Source: Anaeromyxobacter dehalogenans 2CP-1
Lineage (GTDB): Bacteria; Myxococcota; Myxococcia; Myxococcales; Anaeromyxobacteraceae
Direction: 5' to 3'
Length of the DNA: 64,000 nt
Assembly: GCF_000022145.1 (NCBI RefSeq)
Contig: NC_011891.1
Span: 434,001 to 498,000, forward strand
Shown here: positions 21,601-29,847 of the stretch, one piece after another
How positions within the stretch are numbered: the first letter of the stretch is position 1
How the letters are laid out: each line of letters opens with the position of its first letter
Notes under the pieces: generated by a model
What the model was told of the DNA's origin: nothing
Databases searched by the model: none
What the model saw: only the letters and a program-made list of their open reading frames with translations
Position numbers and translations under genes: made by a program

Positions 21601-21622
21601 CCGCTTGACTTCGGTCAAGCGG
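21601..21622. repeat. Nine-bp inverted repeat with TTCG loop
   Basis: CCGCTTGAC-TTCG-GTCAAGCGG is a perfect stem with a stable C(UUCG)G-type tetraloop. It lies between the divergent ubiD operon and the small gene at 21643. It could be an operator, a 5' RNA hairpin or a terminator. TTGACT (21605-21610) inside it could also be a -35 for the small gene. Confidence 0.45.
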
Positions 21623-21642
21623 ACGCGTGATGGTTCGCCTCG

Positions 21643-21918
21643 ATGGAACGCCGAAACCGCGCCCGCGACCTCATCGTGCTCGCCCTCGCAGAGCTCGACG
21701 GCGAGCTGTCCACCAACCAGCACCGCCTCTGCCCCGAGCAGCTCGGGACGTGCCGCTCGCGCCTGCAGGGCTACCTCTCGGCCCTGGACGGCGACGCGCT
21801 GCCCCCGAAGCGCGACCGGGCGGAGGACCTGGGCCGGTTGATCCTCGACTCCTGGCCGTACGACGTGCCGCTCGGGCAGGTGATCCTGCGCGCCGAGCGG
21901 GCCTGGCGAAACGCCTGA
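21643..21918 (+). CDS. Small hypothetical protein
   Basis: 91 residues, rich in Arg and Leu, no signal peptide or membrane segment, and no family I recognise. Two cysteines (CPEQLGTC) do not form a metal site by themselves. The codon bias (G/C third positions) and a start 21 bp after a hairpin support a real gene. It is divergent from the menaquinone operon and ends 27 bp before the convergent M16 peptidase gene. Confidence 0.6.
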   Translation: MERRNRARDLIVLALAELDGELSTNQHRLCPEQLGTCRSRLQGYLSALDGDALPPKRDRAEDLGRLILDSWPYDVPLGQVILRAERAWRNA

Positions 21919-21945
21919 CCCGCCGCGCGGCGCGCGCTCCCGCGC

Positions 21946-24675
21946 TCACGGCACCGCCGCGCGCGGTCCGGGCGCGGGCTCCGCGGCGCCGGGCGCCGGC
22001 CGCCGCGCGATCGCCGGCAGCACCCGGGCCGGGACCCCCGCGTCCTGCAGCGCCGGCGCGATCGCCGCGGCGTCGCCCACCACCACGATGGCCTCGCGAC
22101 CGAGCGCCCAGCGCCCGGCCTCGGCGACGAGCGCGCGCGCGTCGAGCGCCGCGGTGCGCGCCGCGAAGGTGTCCCACTCGTCCGGCGGCAGGCCGTGGAC
22201 GAACATCTCGGTGAGCCGCAGCGCGTTCCGCCAGGAGGTGCCGAGGCCGCCTCCGGCGCGGCGCACCGCGCGCCAGCGGGCCTGCGCCAGCGCCTCGGGC
22301 TCGAGCGGCCGCGCCGAGGCGGCGAGCTCGCCCAGCATCGCCGCCAGCGCCTCGCCGGCGCGCGCGCGGTCCACCGCGGTCGAGAGCACCAGCGCGCTGC
22401 CGAGCGACTGCTCCAGGATCGACAGGGACACGCGGTAGGTGAGGCCCGCGTCGTCGCGGAGCCGGGCGGTGAGCGCGTGCTGGAGCCGCCAGGAGAGCGT
22501 CCGGAACGCCGCCTCGTCCCGGGCGCCGCGCGGCGGGACGCGCACGCCCACCAGCACCTCGGCGACCCGCCAGCCGGGGCGGTCCACCACCACCAGCTCG
22601 CGGCGCCCGGGCAGCGGCGCCGGCGGGCGGGGCGGCAGCTTGCCGTCGCCGCCGCGCGGCCGCCAGCGCCCGAGCCGCTGCTCGATCCGCTCGAACAGCG
22701 CGTCGGTCGCGGCGACGTCGCCGGCGATGACGAGGGCGGCCCGCTCCGGCCGGACGTTCAGGCCGAGCCACTTGCCCGCGTCCACGGCGCGGAACGCGCG
22801 CACCCGCGCCTCGGTGACCTCGGCCGAGTAGGGGTGCCCGGGGTAGAGCAGCTCGAGCAGCTGCTGCCCGGCGGCCTCGTGCAGCGTGGGCGGGCGGCGA
22901 CGCAGCGCGTCCGCCATGGCGTCGCGCTCGCGCTCGAACGCGGCGGCGTCCACGCCGAGGTCGCCCGCGCGGCAGGCCACCTGCGCGAGCGCCAGGTCCA
23001 CCAGCTCGGTGGGCGCGCGCGCGCCGAACTCCAGCCGGTCGCCGCCCACGGTGGCGGGCCGGTCCGCGCAGCGCGTCGCGCGGAGCGCCAGCACCTCGAA
23101 GACCCGCTCCAGCGGCCCGGCGGGCTCCGTGCGCACCACCAGGTGCGCCGAGAGCACCCGGTAGCCGGGGCGCGGCGACACGATCACCCGCACGCCGTTC
23201 TTCAGCTTGCGCCGGCGCGCGCTGTCGAGGTGGGGCGGGCGCATGGCGCGGGCCGCGTCGCGCGCGGGCGCGGGCTCGCCGGCGGCCGCGGCGCCGTGCG
23301 GGTCGTCTTCGTCGAGCGCGCTCGCGCCCGGGAGGCGCGGCGGCGCGTCGTCCCGCGGCGCCTCGCCGGGCACCACCGCCAGCGCCACCAGGCGCTCCTC
23401 GCGCAGCCAGCGGCGGGCGAACGCGGCGCGGTCCGGCGTCACCGCGGCGCCGACCGCCGCGGGCATGCCGGTGAGGTAGTCGGTGCGGCCGGTGAGCCGG
23501 ATCCAGCGCGCGACCTCGGACGCGTCGAGCGCCTCGAGCCGCACGTGCGCGTCCAGCACCAGCCGGTCCCGCAGCTCCTCGCCCCCCGGATCCGGCCCGC
23601 CCTGCCAGCCGGCGAAGCGCATCCCGGCGCGGAGCCGCTCGACCAGCGGGCGTGCGTCGTCCGGGCCGCGCAGGCCGATGCGGATCACCGGCAGCGACGC
23701 GCCGTCCATCCCGTGGACGAGCAGCTCCACCGAGAGCGCGCGCTCGCGGTCCGGGCCGGAGAGCACCTGCTCCACCTGCGCCTCGAGCGCTCGCAGCGCG
23801 AGGTACGCCCGCGCGCCGCCGGCGGGCGCGTCGCCCGGGAGCGGCACCGTGAGCAGGAGCCAGGCGCGCTCCACCGGCGCGCGCACCACGTCGAGCGCTG
23901 CCGGCCGCGCGGCACCGAGCTCGGGCGGCGGCACGGGCGGATCGGCCGCCTGGCCCGGGCGCGTGGCCAGCTCCCCGAGCGCAGCGCGGGCGCGCGCGGC
24001 GACCGCCTTCGCCGACGCCGGCCCCGCCACGATGAGCAGCAGGTTCTCCGGGCGGTAGTGCGCCCGCGCGAACGCGCGCACGTCCTCGAGCGTGATGGCG
24101 CGCAGCGTCTCCGGCGTCGCGATCCGCCCGTAGGGGTGGCCCGCCAGCGCGCGGGCGGTCAGCCAGTCCACCTGCGGCCAGAGCGCGTCCGGGTCGCCCC
24201 GCAGCGCCAGCTCCTGCAGGACCACCTCGCGCTCCCGGCGCAGCTCGGCCTCGTCCAGCCCCGCCAGCGGATCGCGCAGCCGATCGGCCTCGATGCGGAG
24301 CAGCGCCTCGAGCTGGTCGGGGTCCCCCACCGCGTGGAAGTCGGTGGCGTCCGCGGAGGTGCGCCCGTCGAACTCGACCCCCTCCGCCTCGAGCCGCGCC
24401 GAGAGGGCGCGCCCGTCGCCGTGGCGCGCGCGGAACGAGAGGTGCTCGACGAGGTGCGCGAGCCCCTCCTTCCCCGCAGGGTCGCGCGCGCTGCCGACCC
24501 GGTACGAGGCGGCCACCAGCGTGTCGGGCCGGTGCGGCAGCGCGTACGCGACGAGCTGGATCCCGGAGGGCAGCGCCTCCGCGCCGGTGGCGCAGGCCGG
24601 CGTGGAGAGCCGGGGCCTGCCGAGGGCGCAGGACGCGAGCAGGAGGGCGGCGAGCGCGGCGACGCAGGCGCGCAT
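21946..24675 (-). CDS. M16-family zinc metallopeptidase, lipoprotein, two-lobed
   Basis: 909 residues. The signal peptide ends in LLLASC (C16), predicting lipid anchoring. The inverted zinc motif HxxEH is at H74, E77 and H78 (LAHLVEHLSF), with the downstream glutamate in RREREVVLQE. This fits the pitrilysin/insulinase family. A second M16-like half without HxxEH follows, giving an active N-lobe and inactive C-lobe as in large M16 enzymes. It probably degrades peptides in the periplasm or at the outer membrane. The gene follows the dispersed repeat, so it may have its own promoter. Confidence 0.88.
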   Translation of the reverse strand: MRACVAALAALLLASCALGRPRLSTPACATGAEALPSGIQLVAYALPHRPDTLVAASYRVGSARDPAGKEGLAHLVEHLSFRARHGDGRALSARLEAEGVEFDGRTSADATDFHAVGDPDQLEALLRIEADRLRDPLAGLDEAELRREREVVLQELALRGDPDALWPQVDWLTARALAGHPYGRIATPETLRAITLEDVRAFARAHYRPENLLLIVAGPASAKAVAARARAALGELATRPGQAADPPVPPPELGAARPAALDVVRAPVERAWLLLTVPLPGDAPAGGARAYLALRALEAQVEQVLSGPDRERALSVELLVHGMDGASLPVIRIGLRGPDDARPLVERLRAGMRFAGWQGGPDPGGEELRDRLVLDAHVRLEALDASEVARWIRLTGRTDYLTGMPAAVGAAVTPDRAAFARRWLREERLVALAVVPGEAPRDDAPPRLPGASALDEDDPHGAAAAGEPAPARDAARAMRPPHLDSARRRKLKNGVRVIVSPRPGYRVLSAHLVVRTEPAGPLERVFEVLALRATRCADRPATVGGDRLEFGARAPTELVDLALAQVACRAGDLGVDAAAFERERDAMADALRRRPPTLHEAAGQQLLELLYPGHPYSAEVTEARVRAFRAVDAGKWLGLNVRPERAALVIAGDVAATDALFERIEQRLGRWRPRGGDGKLPPRPPAPLPGRRELVVVDRPGWRVAEVLVGVRVPPRGARDEAAFRTLSWRLQHALTARLRDDAGLTYRVSLSILEQSLGSALVLSTAVDRARAGEALAAMLGELAASARPLEPEALAQARWRAVRRAGGGLGTSWRNALRLTEMFVHGLPPDEWDTFAARTAALDARALVAEAGRWALGREAIVVVGDAAAIAPALQDAGVPARVLPAIARRPAPGAAEPAPGPRAAVP

Positions 24676-24949
24676 CGAATGGCAGGTATGGACCGGGGCG
24701 GTCTGCGCGCAGTCCCCGGTTGGTGCAGGACGCAGCGTCGCTGCCGCGGCTGGAGACCGTCGCGGAAGCGGACCGAAGGCAAGCAGGGAGGGGTCCCCGC
24801 GCAGCGGGGGAGGGGCGCAGCCCCTCGCCGCGGGGACCGCTCGCGCGCCCGCGCACGCGGGCGCGAGCGGTCACGGGCCCCGCGCAGCGGGAGTGGGGCC
24901 CCGACGCCCTTCGGCAAGCTCAGGGCGGCGGGGCGCAGCCCCCGTTAGA
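24676..24949. other. Intergenic region filled by hairpins
   Basis: The 274 bp between polyprenyl synthase and M16 peptidase carry the second copy of the dispersed repeat plus another GGGGC-type hairpin (about 24811-24825). The remainder (24676-24780) has no feature I can name. Confidence 0.5.
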
Positions 24950-24956
24950 TCAGAAC
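24828..24956 (-). repeat. Dispersed multi-hairpin repeat, copy 2
   Basis: Read on the minus strand it begins TTCTGATCTAACG, includes the TGA stop of the polyprenyl synthase, then follows copy 1 block by block: GGGCTGCGCC hairpin, CCGCCGCCCT..GCTTGCCGAAGGGCG stem, GCTGCGCGGG, then a GACCGCTCGCGC stem closing with GGTCCCCGCGG. Orientation relative to the upstream gene is the same as at 7135. Confidence 0.75.
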
Positions 24957-25999
24957 GCCCGCTCGGTCAGCTGCAGCGCCGCGGCGTGCAGCGCCCGGCG
25001 GTGCACGCCGTCCGGCACCTGCTCCAGCGCCTCGAGCGCGGTGCGGGTGTGCTCCCGGGCGAGCGCGCGCGCGGCGTCCACCCCGCCGACGCGCTTCACG
25101 ACCGCGATCACCTCGCCGGCCACCGCCTCGACGTCGGCGGTGCCGTCCACCACGCCCCCGAGCCGCCCCCGCAGCGCCGGCTCCGCCTCGCAGGCGCGGA
25201 TGAGCGGCAGCGTGGCCTTCCCCTCGATGAGGTCGGTGCCGAGCCGCTTGCCGAGGAGCCGCGGATCGGCGGCGTAGTCGAGCGCGTCGTCCACGAGCTG
25301 GAACGCGACCCCGATGCCCTCGCCGAAGCGCACCAGCGCGGCGGGGATCTCGCCCACCTCGCCGGCGGCCCAGGCGCCGGCCGCGGCCGCCCAGCCGAAC
25401 AGCGACGCGGTCTTGCCCATCACCACGTCCATGTACGCCTGCTCGGTGGCGGAGAAGCCGCCGCGGAGCGAGAGCTGGAGCACCTCGCCCTCCACCAGCC
25501 GCCGCATGGTGGCGAGCAGCGGCGGCAGCGCCGCGGAGCGGGCCGGCTCGGCCGAGACGATCTCGAGCGCGCGGGTGAGCAGCCAGTCGCCGGAGAGCAC
25601 CGACACGGCGTTGCCCCAGATGACGCGCGAGGCCGGCTGGCCGCGGCGCACCGGGCCGTCGTCGATGACGTCGTCGTGCAGCAGCGTGGCCGAGTGGGTC
25701 AGCTCGGCGGCCACCGCGTACGGCACCGCGCCGCGCATCTCGCCGCCGCAGGCGCCGCAGGCGAGCAGCGTCACCATGGGCCGGATGCGCTTGCCGCCGG
25801 CGGAGACGAGGTGGCGCGCGGCCGCCTGGAGCTTCGCCTCGGCGTCCTCGGTGGCGCGGGTGAGCTGCGCCTCCAGCTCGAGCAGGCTCTCCGGGAGGCT
25901 CGGCACGCCGGCGAGCGCCGCCTGCGCGCGCTCCGGGCGGACGCCGCGCTGCGCGCTCGCGTCGAGCTGGGAGAGGATGGCCTGCTCTTGCGCCGCCAT
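24950..25999 (-). CDS. Polyprenyl (isoprenoid) diphosphate synthase
   Basis: 349 residues of the trans-prenyltransferase family. The first Asp-rich motif is LLHDDVIDD (109-114) and the second is FQLVDDALDY, with GGKRIRP and KTASLF between. It elongates allylic diphosphates with IPP. Small residues near the first motif suggest a long-chain product, probably the octa/hepta-prenyl tail for menaquinone. The ATG at 25999 has GGAGGCGCGGAA upstream. It shares an operator-like palindrome with the menaquinone operon. Confidence 0.93.
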   Translation of the reverse strand: MAAQEQAILSQLDASAQRGVRPERAQAALAGVPSLPESLLELEAQLTRATEDAEAKLQAAARHLVSAGGKRIRPMVTLLACGACGGEMRGAVPYAVAAELTHSATLLHDDVIDDGPVRRGQPASRVIWGNAVSVLSGDWLLTRALEIVSAEPARSAALPPLLATMRRLVEGEVLQLSLRGGFSATEQAYMDVVMGKTASLFGWAAAAGAWAAGEVGEIPAALVRFGEGIGVAFQLVDDALDYAADPRLLGKRLGTDLIEGKATLPLIRACEAEPALRGRLGGVVDGTADVEAVAGEVIAVVKRVGGVDAARALAREHTRTALEALEQVPDGVHRRALHAAALQLTERAF

Positions 26000-26019
26000 T
26001 TCCGCGCCTCCGGGGGAAC

Positions 26020-26037
26020 CTTCAACGAAAGTTGAAG
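26020..26037 (-). promoter_or_regulatory. Palindromic operator candidate, polyprenyl synthase
   Basis: CTTCAAC-GAAA-GTTGAAG is a perfect 7-bp inverted repeat. It lies directly after the -10 and so spans the expected transcription start, an ideal repression site. It matches 14 of 18 positions of the palindrome at 21524-21541. As RNA it could also form a leader hairpin. Confidence 0.55.
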
Positions 26038-26040
26038 CCG

Positions 26041-26070
26041 CATATAGCGCGGCTGGCGCCGCGGGGTCAA
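26041..26070 (-). promoter_or_regulatory. Sigma-70-like promoter of polyprenyl synthase
   Basis: Minus strand TTGACC (26070-26065), 18 bp, TATATG (26046-26041). This is the most AT-rich promoter in the neighbourhood and lies about 40 bp before the ATG. Confidence 0.65.
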
Positions 26071-26097
26071 CGAATGCGGCCCTCCGGGGCGCGCCGC

Positions 26098-27627
26098 TCA
26101 CTGGTAGGACCGGAGCGCGGGCCACAGCCCGGCGAGCGGGCGCCGCAGCCCCCTGCAGATCCAGATCCAGCGCGCGTCCTCGTACGGCATCACCCACGGG
26201 CTCGAGGGCAGCCGCGCCGCCAGGACCCGCTCGTGGAACGCGCCCCCGCAGTCCTCGTCCGCGTCGGAGATCACGAGGATCGGGTCGCCGCGGCCGGGCG
26301 GGACGCCCCACAGCCAGTACTGGTTGTGCCCGGAGATGGCCGGCGGCAGCCCCAGGGCCGGGCCGTATACCTCCACCGCCGCCGCCTCGCCGTAGTTCTG
26401 GCCGAACACCGCCGCGGTGGCGCGCTCCGCCGGCGCGAGCGTCGCGGCCGCCTCGCCGACGCCGCGCACGAGCTCGGGCCAGCCGTGCTGGTCGGCGAAG
26501 ATCTGCGGGAGGACGCCGTAGGCGGTCCGCTCCATCCGCTCCGGCTCCACGCCGAGCGCCGCCTGCCAGCGGACGAACGCCGGCTCCGGCAGGAGCGGGA
26601 GCGCGAGCGGCAGCGCCGGCGCGACGGACAGGACCGCCAGCGCGGGCGCGGCCAGCCGCAGGGCCGGGCGGCGGAGCAGCGGCGCCGCTGCGGCCCCGCC
26701 CGCCGCGAGCAGCAGCGGGAGGACCGGCGCGGCGTAGTAGGGCTTCCCGCCGGTGGCGGCGAGGAGCGCGAGGTAGAGCGCTGCCCCGACCCCGAGCGCC
26801 CGCGCGGCCGGCGCCGCGCCGCGCGCGAGCAGCCAGCCGAGGCCGCCCAGCCACAGCGGCGCGAGCAGCGGGTTCGCGTCGCGCAGGAGCCCGAGCGCGA
26901 ACGCGGACGGCGAGGTGGGCGCGTTCTTGTGGAGCTGCCCGTTCCGCACCAGCTCGAGGAACGGGAGCCCGTGCGCGACCTGCCAGGCGAGGTTGGGGAG
27001 CACCGCGAGCAGCCCCGCCGCGGCGCCCGCGAGCGCCCAGCGCGTCCGGAGCGCGCGCCGCGCCGGGGTCGCCGCGACGCCGGCGAGGAGCGCCAGCGCC
27101 ACCAGCGCGGAGGTGTACTTGAACAGCGCGCCCAGGCCGGCCACCGCGCCGGCCGCCACCCAGAGGCGCGGGTCGCCGCCCTCGGCGAGGCGCACCAGGA
27201 GCAGCGCCAGCGCGAGCACGAGCAGCGGCTCGAACGCGTTCATGGTGAGGTAGTGCCCGAGCGCGAGCAGCACGCCGCACGCGAGCGTGGCCGCCGACGC
27301 GAGCGCCGCCCCGGCCGCGCCGCCCCCGAGCCGCGCGGCGAGGCGGCCGGCGAGGAGCACCGTCGCCGCCGAGGCGAGCCACGCCGGGAGCCGCAGCCCG
27401 GGCACCCAGGTGCCGAACAGCTCGGAGGCGAGCCGCGCCACCACCGCGATGCCGGGCGGCTGGTCCACGTAGCCGGCGGCGAGGCGCCGCCCGCAGGCGA
27501 CGAAGTAGAGCTCGTCGCGGAAGATGCCGTAGCGCCCACCGCAGGCGGCGTGCAGCGCGAACGCGAGCGCGGCGAGCGCGCGCGGCGCGTCGACGAGCGG
27601 CCGGTGCCCGGGGCGGGACGGATCCAC
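26098..27627 (-). CDS. GT39/ArnT-like integral membrane glycosyltransferase
   Basis: 509 residues with roughly ten or more hydrophobic helices. The early periplasmic-loop motif FRDELYF matches the catalytic Asp-Glu of dolichyl-phosphate-mannose/ArnT-type (GT-C) transferases, followed by GYVDQPPGIAVVARL. These use polyprenyl-phosphate-linked sugars to modify proteins or lipids on the outer face of the inner membrane. The sugar and acceptor are unknown. A C-terminal soluble domain (about 370-509) is present. It starts at GTG 27627, six bases after TAGGCT. Confidence 0.85.
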   Translation of the reverse strand: MDPSRPGHRPLVDAPRALAALAFALHAACGGRYGIFRDELYFVACGRRLAAGYVDQPPGIAVVARLASELFGTWVPGLRLPAWLASAATVLLAGRLAARLGGGAAGAALASAATLACGVLLALGHYLTMNAFEPLLVLALALLLVRLAEGGDPRLWVAAGAVAGLGALFKYTSALVALALLAGVAATPARRALRTRWALAGAAAGLLAVLPNLAWQVAHGLPFLELVRNGQLHKNAPTSPSAFALGLLRDANPLLAPLWLGGLGWLLARGAAPAARALGVGAALYLALLAATGGKPYYAAPVLPLLLAAGGAAAAPLLRRPALRLAAPALAVLSVAPALPLALPLLPEPAFVRWQAALGVEPERMERTAYGVLPQIFADQHGWPELVRGVGEAAATLAPAERATAAVFGQNYGEAAAVEVYGPALGLPPAISGHNQYWLWGVPPGRGDPILVISDADEDCGGAFHERVLAARLPSSPWVMPYEDARWIWICRGLRRPLAGLWPALRSYQ

Positions 27628-27633
27628 GCGGCG

Positions 27634-27639
27634 AGCCTA
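27634..27639 (-). promoter_or_regulatory. -10 hexamer, leaderless geometry (GT39 gene)
   Basis: Minus strand TAGGCT followed by exactly six bases and the GTG start. No convincing -35. Confidence 0.4.
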
Positions 27640-27689
27640 GCCCGCCGCGGAGGCCGCGGCCTCGCTCCCTGGCGGGCCGGGGCGCCCGG

Positions 27690-28949
27690 TCACTCGCGCC
27701 AGGTCTCGAGCACGAGGTCGTCGTAGAGCACGCTGCCCTCGTAGTAGTTCACGTGCGGATCGCCGAGCATGAACCAGTCCGGCCACGCGCCGCCGGCCGG
27801 CCAGCGCGGGTAGGCCGATCCCACCGACGCGAACGCGCCCTCGTCCACGCAGCGCGCCGCGCCGGCCGCCTCGGCCGCGTCCACCGGGTAGTGGAAGACG
27901 CAGCGGGCGGCGGCGTCGACGGTGGCGCGGTAGGTCTGCTCGCCGCCGTACCGGAAGCGGCCGGAGACCTCGATCGTGTAGCGCGGCCCGTCGCGCTCGA
28001 TGGTCAGCCGGTACCAGGTGCCCGGCAGGTAGGCGTCCACCGCGCGGATCGCGCCGGACGGCTGCCAGGCGCCGTTCGAGAAGGAGAGGAAGGGCGGGCC
28101 GGCGCGCTCGGTGCCGGGTTGCGTGCCGTCGAGCGCGAACAGCATCACCGGGTGCTCGCCCGACCACACGAAGCGGTCGCCGTCCCAGATCTCCATCCAC
28201 GGCGGGTAGTGGTTGTCCGAGTCCACCACCACCTTGCGGTGGTGGTGGATCCAGGTGTTGACGTGCGGGCGCGGGAGCCGGTCCAGGATGGTGAGCCAGT
28301 AGAAGCCGTTCTGCCGGGTCGCGTCCTCGCCCGGCCACCACGGCCCGGCGTCGGCGGGCCCGTCGTAGCCGTTCAGCCCGCCCGCGACCCCGTCGCCGAA
28401 GGACGGGAAGCCCACCCGCACCGAGATGCGGTAGCGCGCCGGGAGCGGCGCGGAGGGGCGGAGCACGGTCGCGTCGGTGTGCGCGCGCGAGGTGATCCGC
28501 AGCGCGTGGTTGGAGGGATCGGCCGGGTCCTGGACCACCTCGGCGAGCTCCTGCGTCGAGGCGCCGGCGCGGCGCGTGTACGACTCGATCGTGAACCAGC
28601 CGCCCGCGCCCGCCGGCGTCGAGGCGCGGAACGCCGCCGGCGGGGTCACGCTGCGTGAAGCGAAGAACGCGCCGCCGTCCGAGAACGGGCCGTCGTCCGG
28701 CACGGGGTCCGGCGCGAACGCGCCGTCGGGCAGCGCCGCCTCGAAGCGCTCCGCGGCCGCGACCGCCCAGCCCGGCGCCCCCGGGGGCGGGGCGGGCGGC
28801 GGGTTCGGCCCGCCGTCCCCGGGCGGCGGCGCGCCGCCCCCGTCGCCCCCGGAGCCGCACCGCGCGAGCAGGGCGGCGGCCGCGAGCGCCACCGCGAGCA
28901 GGGCGACCGGGCGCAGCACCACGACGGCGGAGACGGGGGCGGTCCGCAT
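27690..28949 (-). CDS. Secreted lipoprotein, lectin/glucanase-like fold, unknown function
   Basis: 419 residues. The signal peptide ends in a lipobox LLARC, followed by a Gly/Pro-rich linker (about 35-65). The remainder is rich in aromatic and beta-type segments (GFYWLTILDRLPRPHVNTW, HHHRKVVVDSDNHYPPW, GTWYRLTIERDGPRYTI, YYEGSVLYDDLVLETW), which resemble the concanavalin A-like fold of laminarinase/polysaccharide-lyase families. I cannot identify a GH16 catalytic ExDxxE, so enzyme activity is uncertain. It is divergent from truA with only 55 bp between. Confidence 0.6.
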   Translation of the reverse strand: MRTAPVSAVVVLRPVALLAVALAAAALLARCGSGGDGGGAPPPGDGGPNPPPAPPPGAPGWAVAAAERFEAALPDGAFAPDPVPDDGPFSDGGAFFASRSVTPPAAFRASTPAGAGGWFTIESYTRRAGASTQELAEVVQDPADPSNHALRITSRAHTDATVLRPSAPLPARYRISVRVGFPSFGDGVAGGLNGYDGPADAGPWWPGEDATRQNGFYWLTILDRLPRPHVNTWIHHHRKVVVDSDNHYPPWMEIWDGDRFVWSGEHPVMLFALDGTQPGTERAGPPFLSFSNGAWQPSGAIRAVDAYLPGTWYRLTIERDGPRYTIEVSGRFRYGGEQTYRATVDAAARCVFHYPVDAAEAAGAARCVDEGAFASVGSAYPRWPAGGAWPDWFMLGDPHVNYYEGSVLYDDLVLETWRE

Positions 28950-28992
28950 GCCCGGACCCTGCGCATCGGGCCGCCCGGCCGCGAGGGCGTGG

Positions 28993-28998
28993 TACCTT
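28993..28998 (+). promoter_or_regulatory. -10 hexamer, leaderless geometry (truA)
   Basis: TACCTT, six bases, then GTG of truA at 29005. No Shine-Dalgarno is present and no clear -35 is seen. Confidence 0.4.
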
Positions 28999-29004
28999 CG
29001 CGGC

Positions 29005-29742
29005 GTGCCGGTGGTGAAGCTCGTGCTCGAGTACGACGGGACCGCGTACGTCGGCTGGCAGGTCCAGCCGAACGGGCCCTCCATCCAGGCGGAGGTCGAG
29101 CGGGCGCTCGCCACCCTGCACAAGGCGCCCCGCCGGGTCACCGCGGCGGGGCGCACCGACGCGGGCGTCCACGCGCGCGGCCAGGTGGTGTCGTTCCCCG
29201 AGGAGCGGCCGCTGCCGGTGAAGGCCTACGTCATGGGCATGAACGCGCTGCTGCCGCCCGACGTGGCGGTGCGCGCGGCCAGCCTGGCGCCGGACGGCTT
29301 CGATGCCCGGCGCAGCGCGCGCGGCAAGCGCTACCGCTACGTGATCGAGAACCTGCCCACCCGCGCCCCGCTCACCCGGCTGCAGGCCTGGCAGCACTTC
29401 CACCCGCTCGAGCTCGCGAACGTCCGGGAGGCGGCCGCCCACCTCGTCGGGCGCCACGACTTCGCCGCGTTCCAGGCCTCCGACTGCGCCTGCGAGCACG
29501 CCGTGCGCGAGGTGCGGCGCCTGGACGTCGTGGGCGAGGGGGGCGGGCGGATCGAGGTCGTGATCGAGGCGACCGCGTTCGTGAAGCACATGGTGCGCAA
29601 CATCGTGGGCACGCTGGTGGAGGTGGGGCGGGGCAGGCGGGCGCCCGGCTCGATGCTCGACCTGCTCGCGCGCGGCGATCGCACCGAGGCCGGGCCGACC
29701 GCGCCGCCGCAGGGGCTGTTCCTGGAGGAGGTCTTCTACTGA
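29005..29742 (+). CDS. truA: tRNA pseudouridine(38-40) synthase
   Basis: 245 residues. It isomerises uridines 38-40 of the tRNA anticodon arm. The catalytic aspartate is in AAGRTDAGVHARGQ. LEYDGTAYVGWQVQP at the N-terminus and FVKHMVRNIVGTLVEVG near the C-terminus are diagnostic. The GTG at 29005 is chosen over GTGs at 29011 and 29014 because it is six bases after TACCTT. Confidence 0.95.
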   Translation: MPVVKLVLEYDGTAYVGWQVQPNGPSIQAEVERALATLHKAPRRVTAAGRTDAGVHARGQVVSFPEERPLPVKAYVMGMNALLPPDVAVRAASLAPDGFDARRSARGKRYRYVIENLPTRAPLTRLQAWQHFHPLELANVREAAAHLVGRHDFAAFQASDCACEHAVREVRRLDVVGEGGGRIEVVIEATAFVKHMVRNIVGTLVEVGRGRRAPGSMLDLLARGDRTEAGPTAPPQGLFLEEVFY

Positions 29743-29847
29743 TCCGGGCGTGCTCCCCAGGACGCGGGAGCCATGGGCCCCCGCCCCCGGTGTGCTACCC
29801 TCTCCGCCTTTCCCCTCGCGTTCGCCCCTCCTCGGAGGAGAGGAGCC

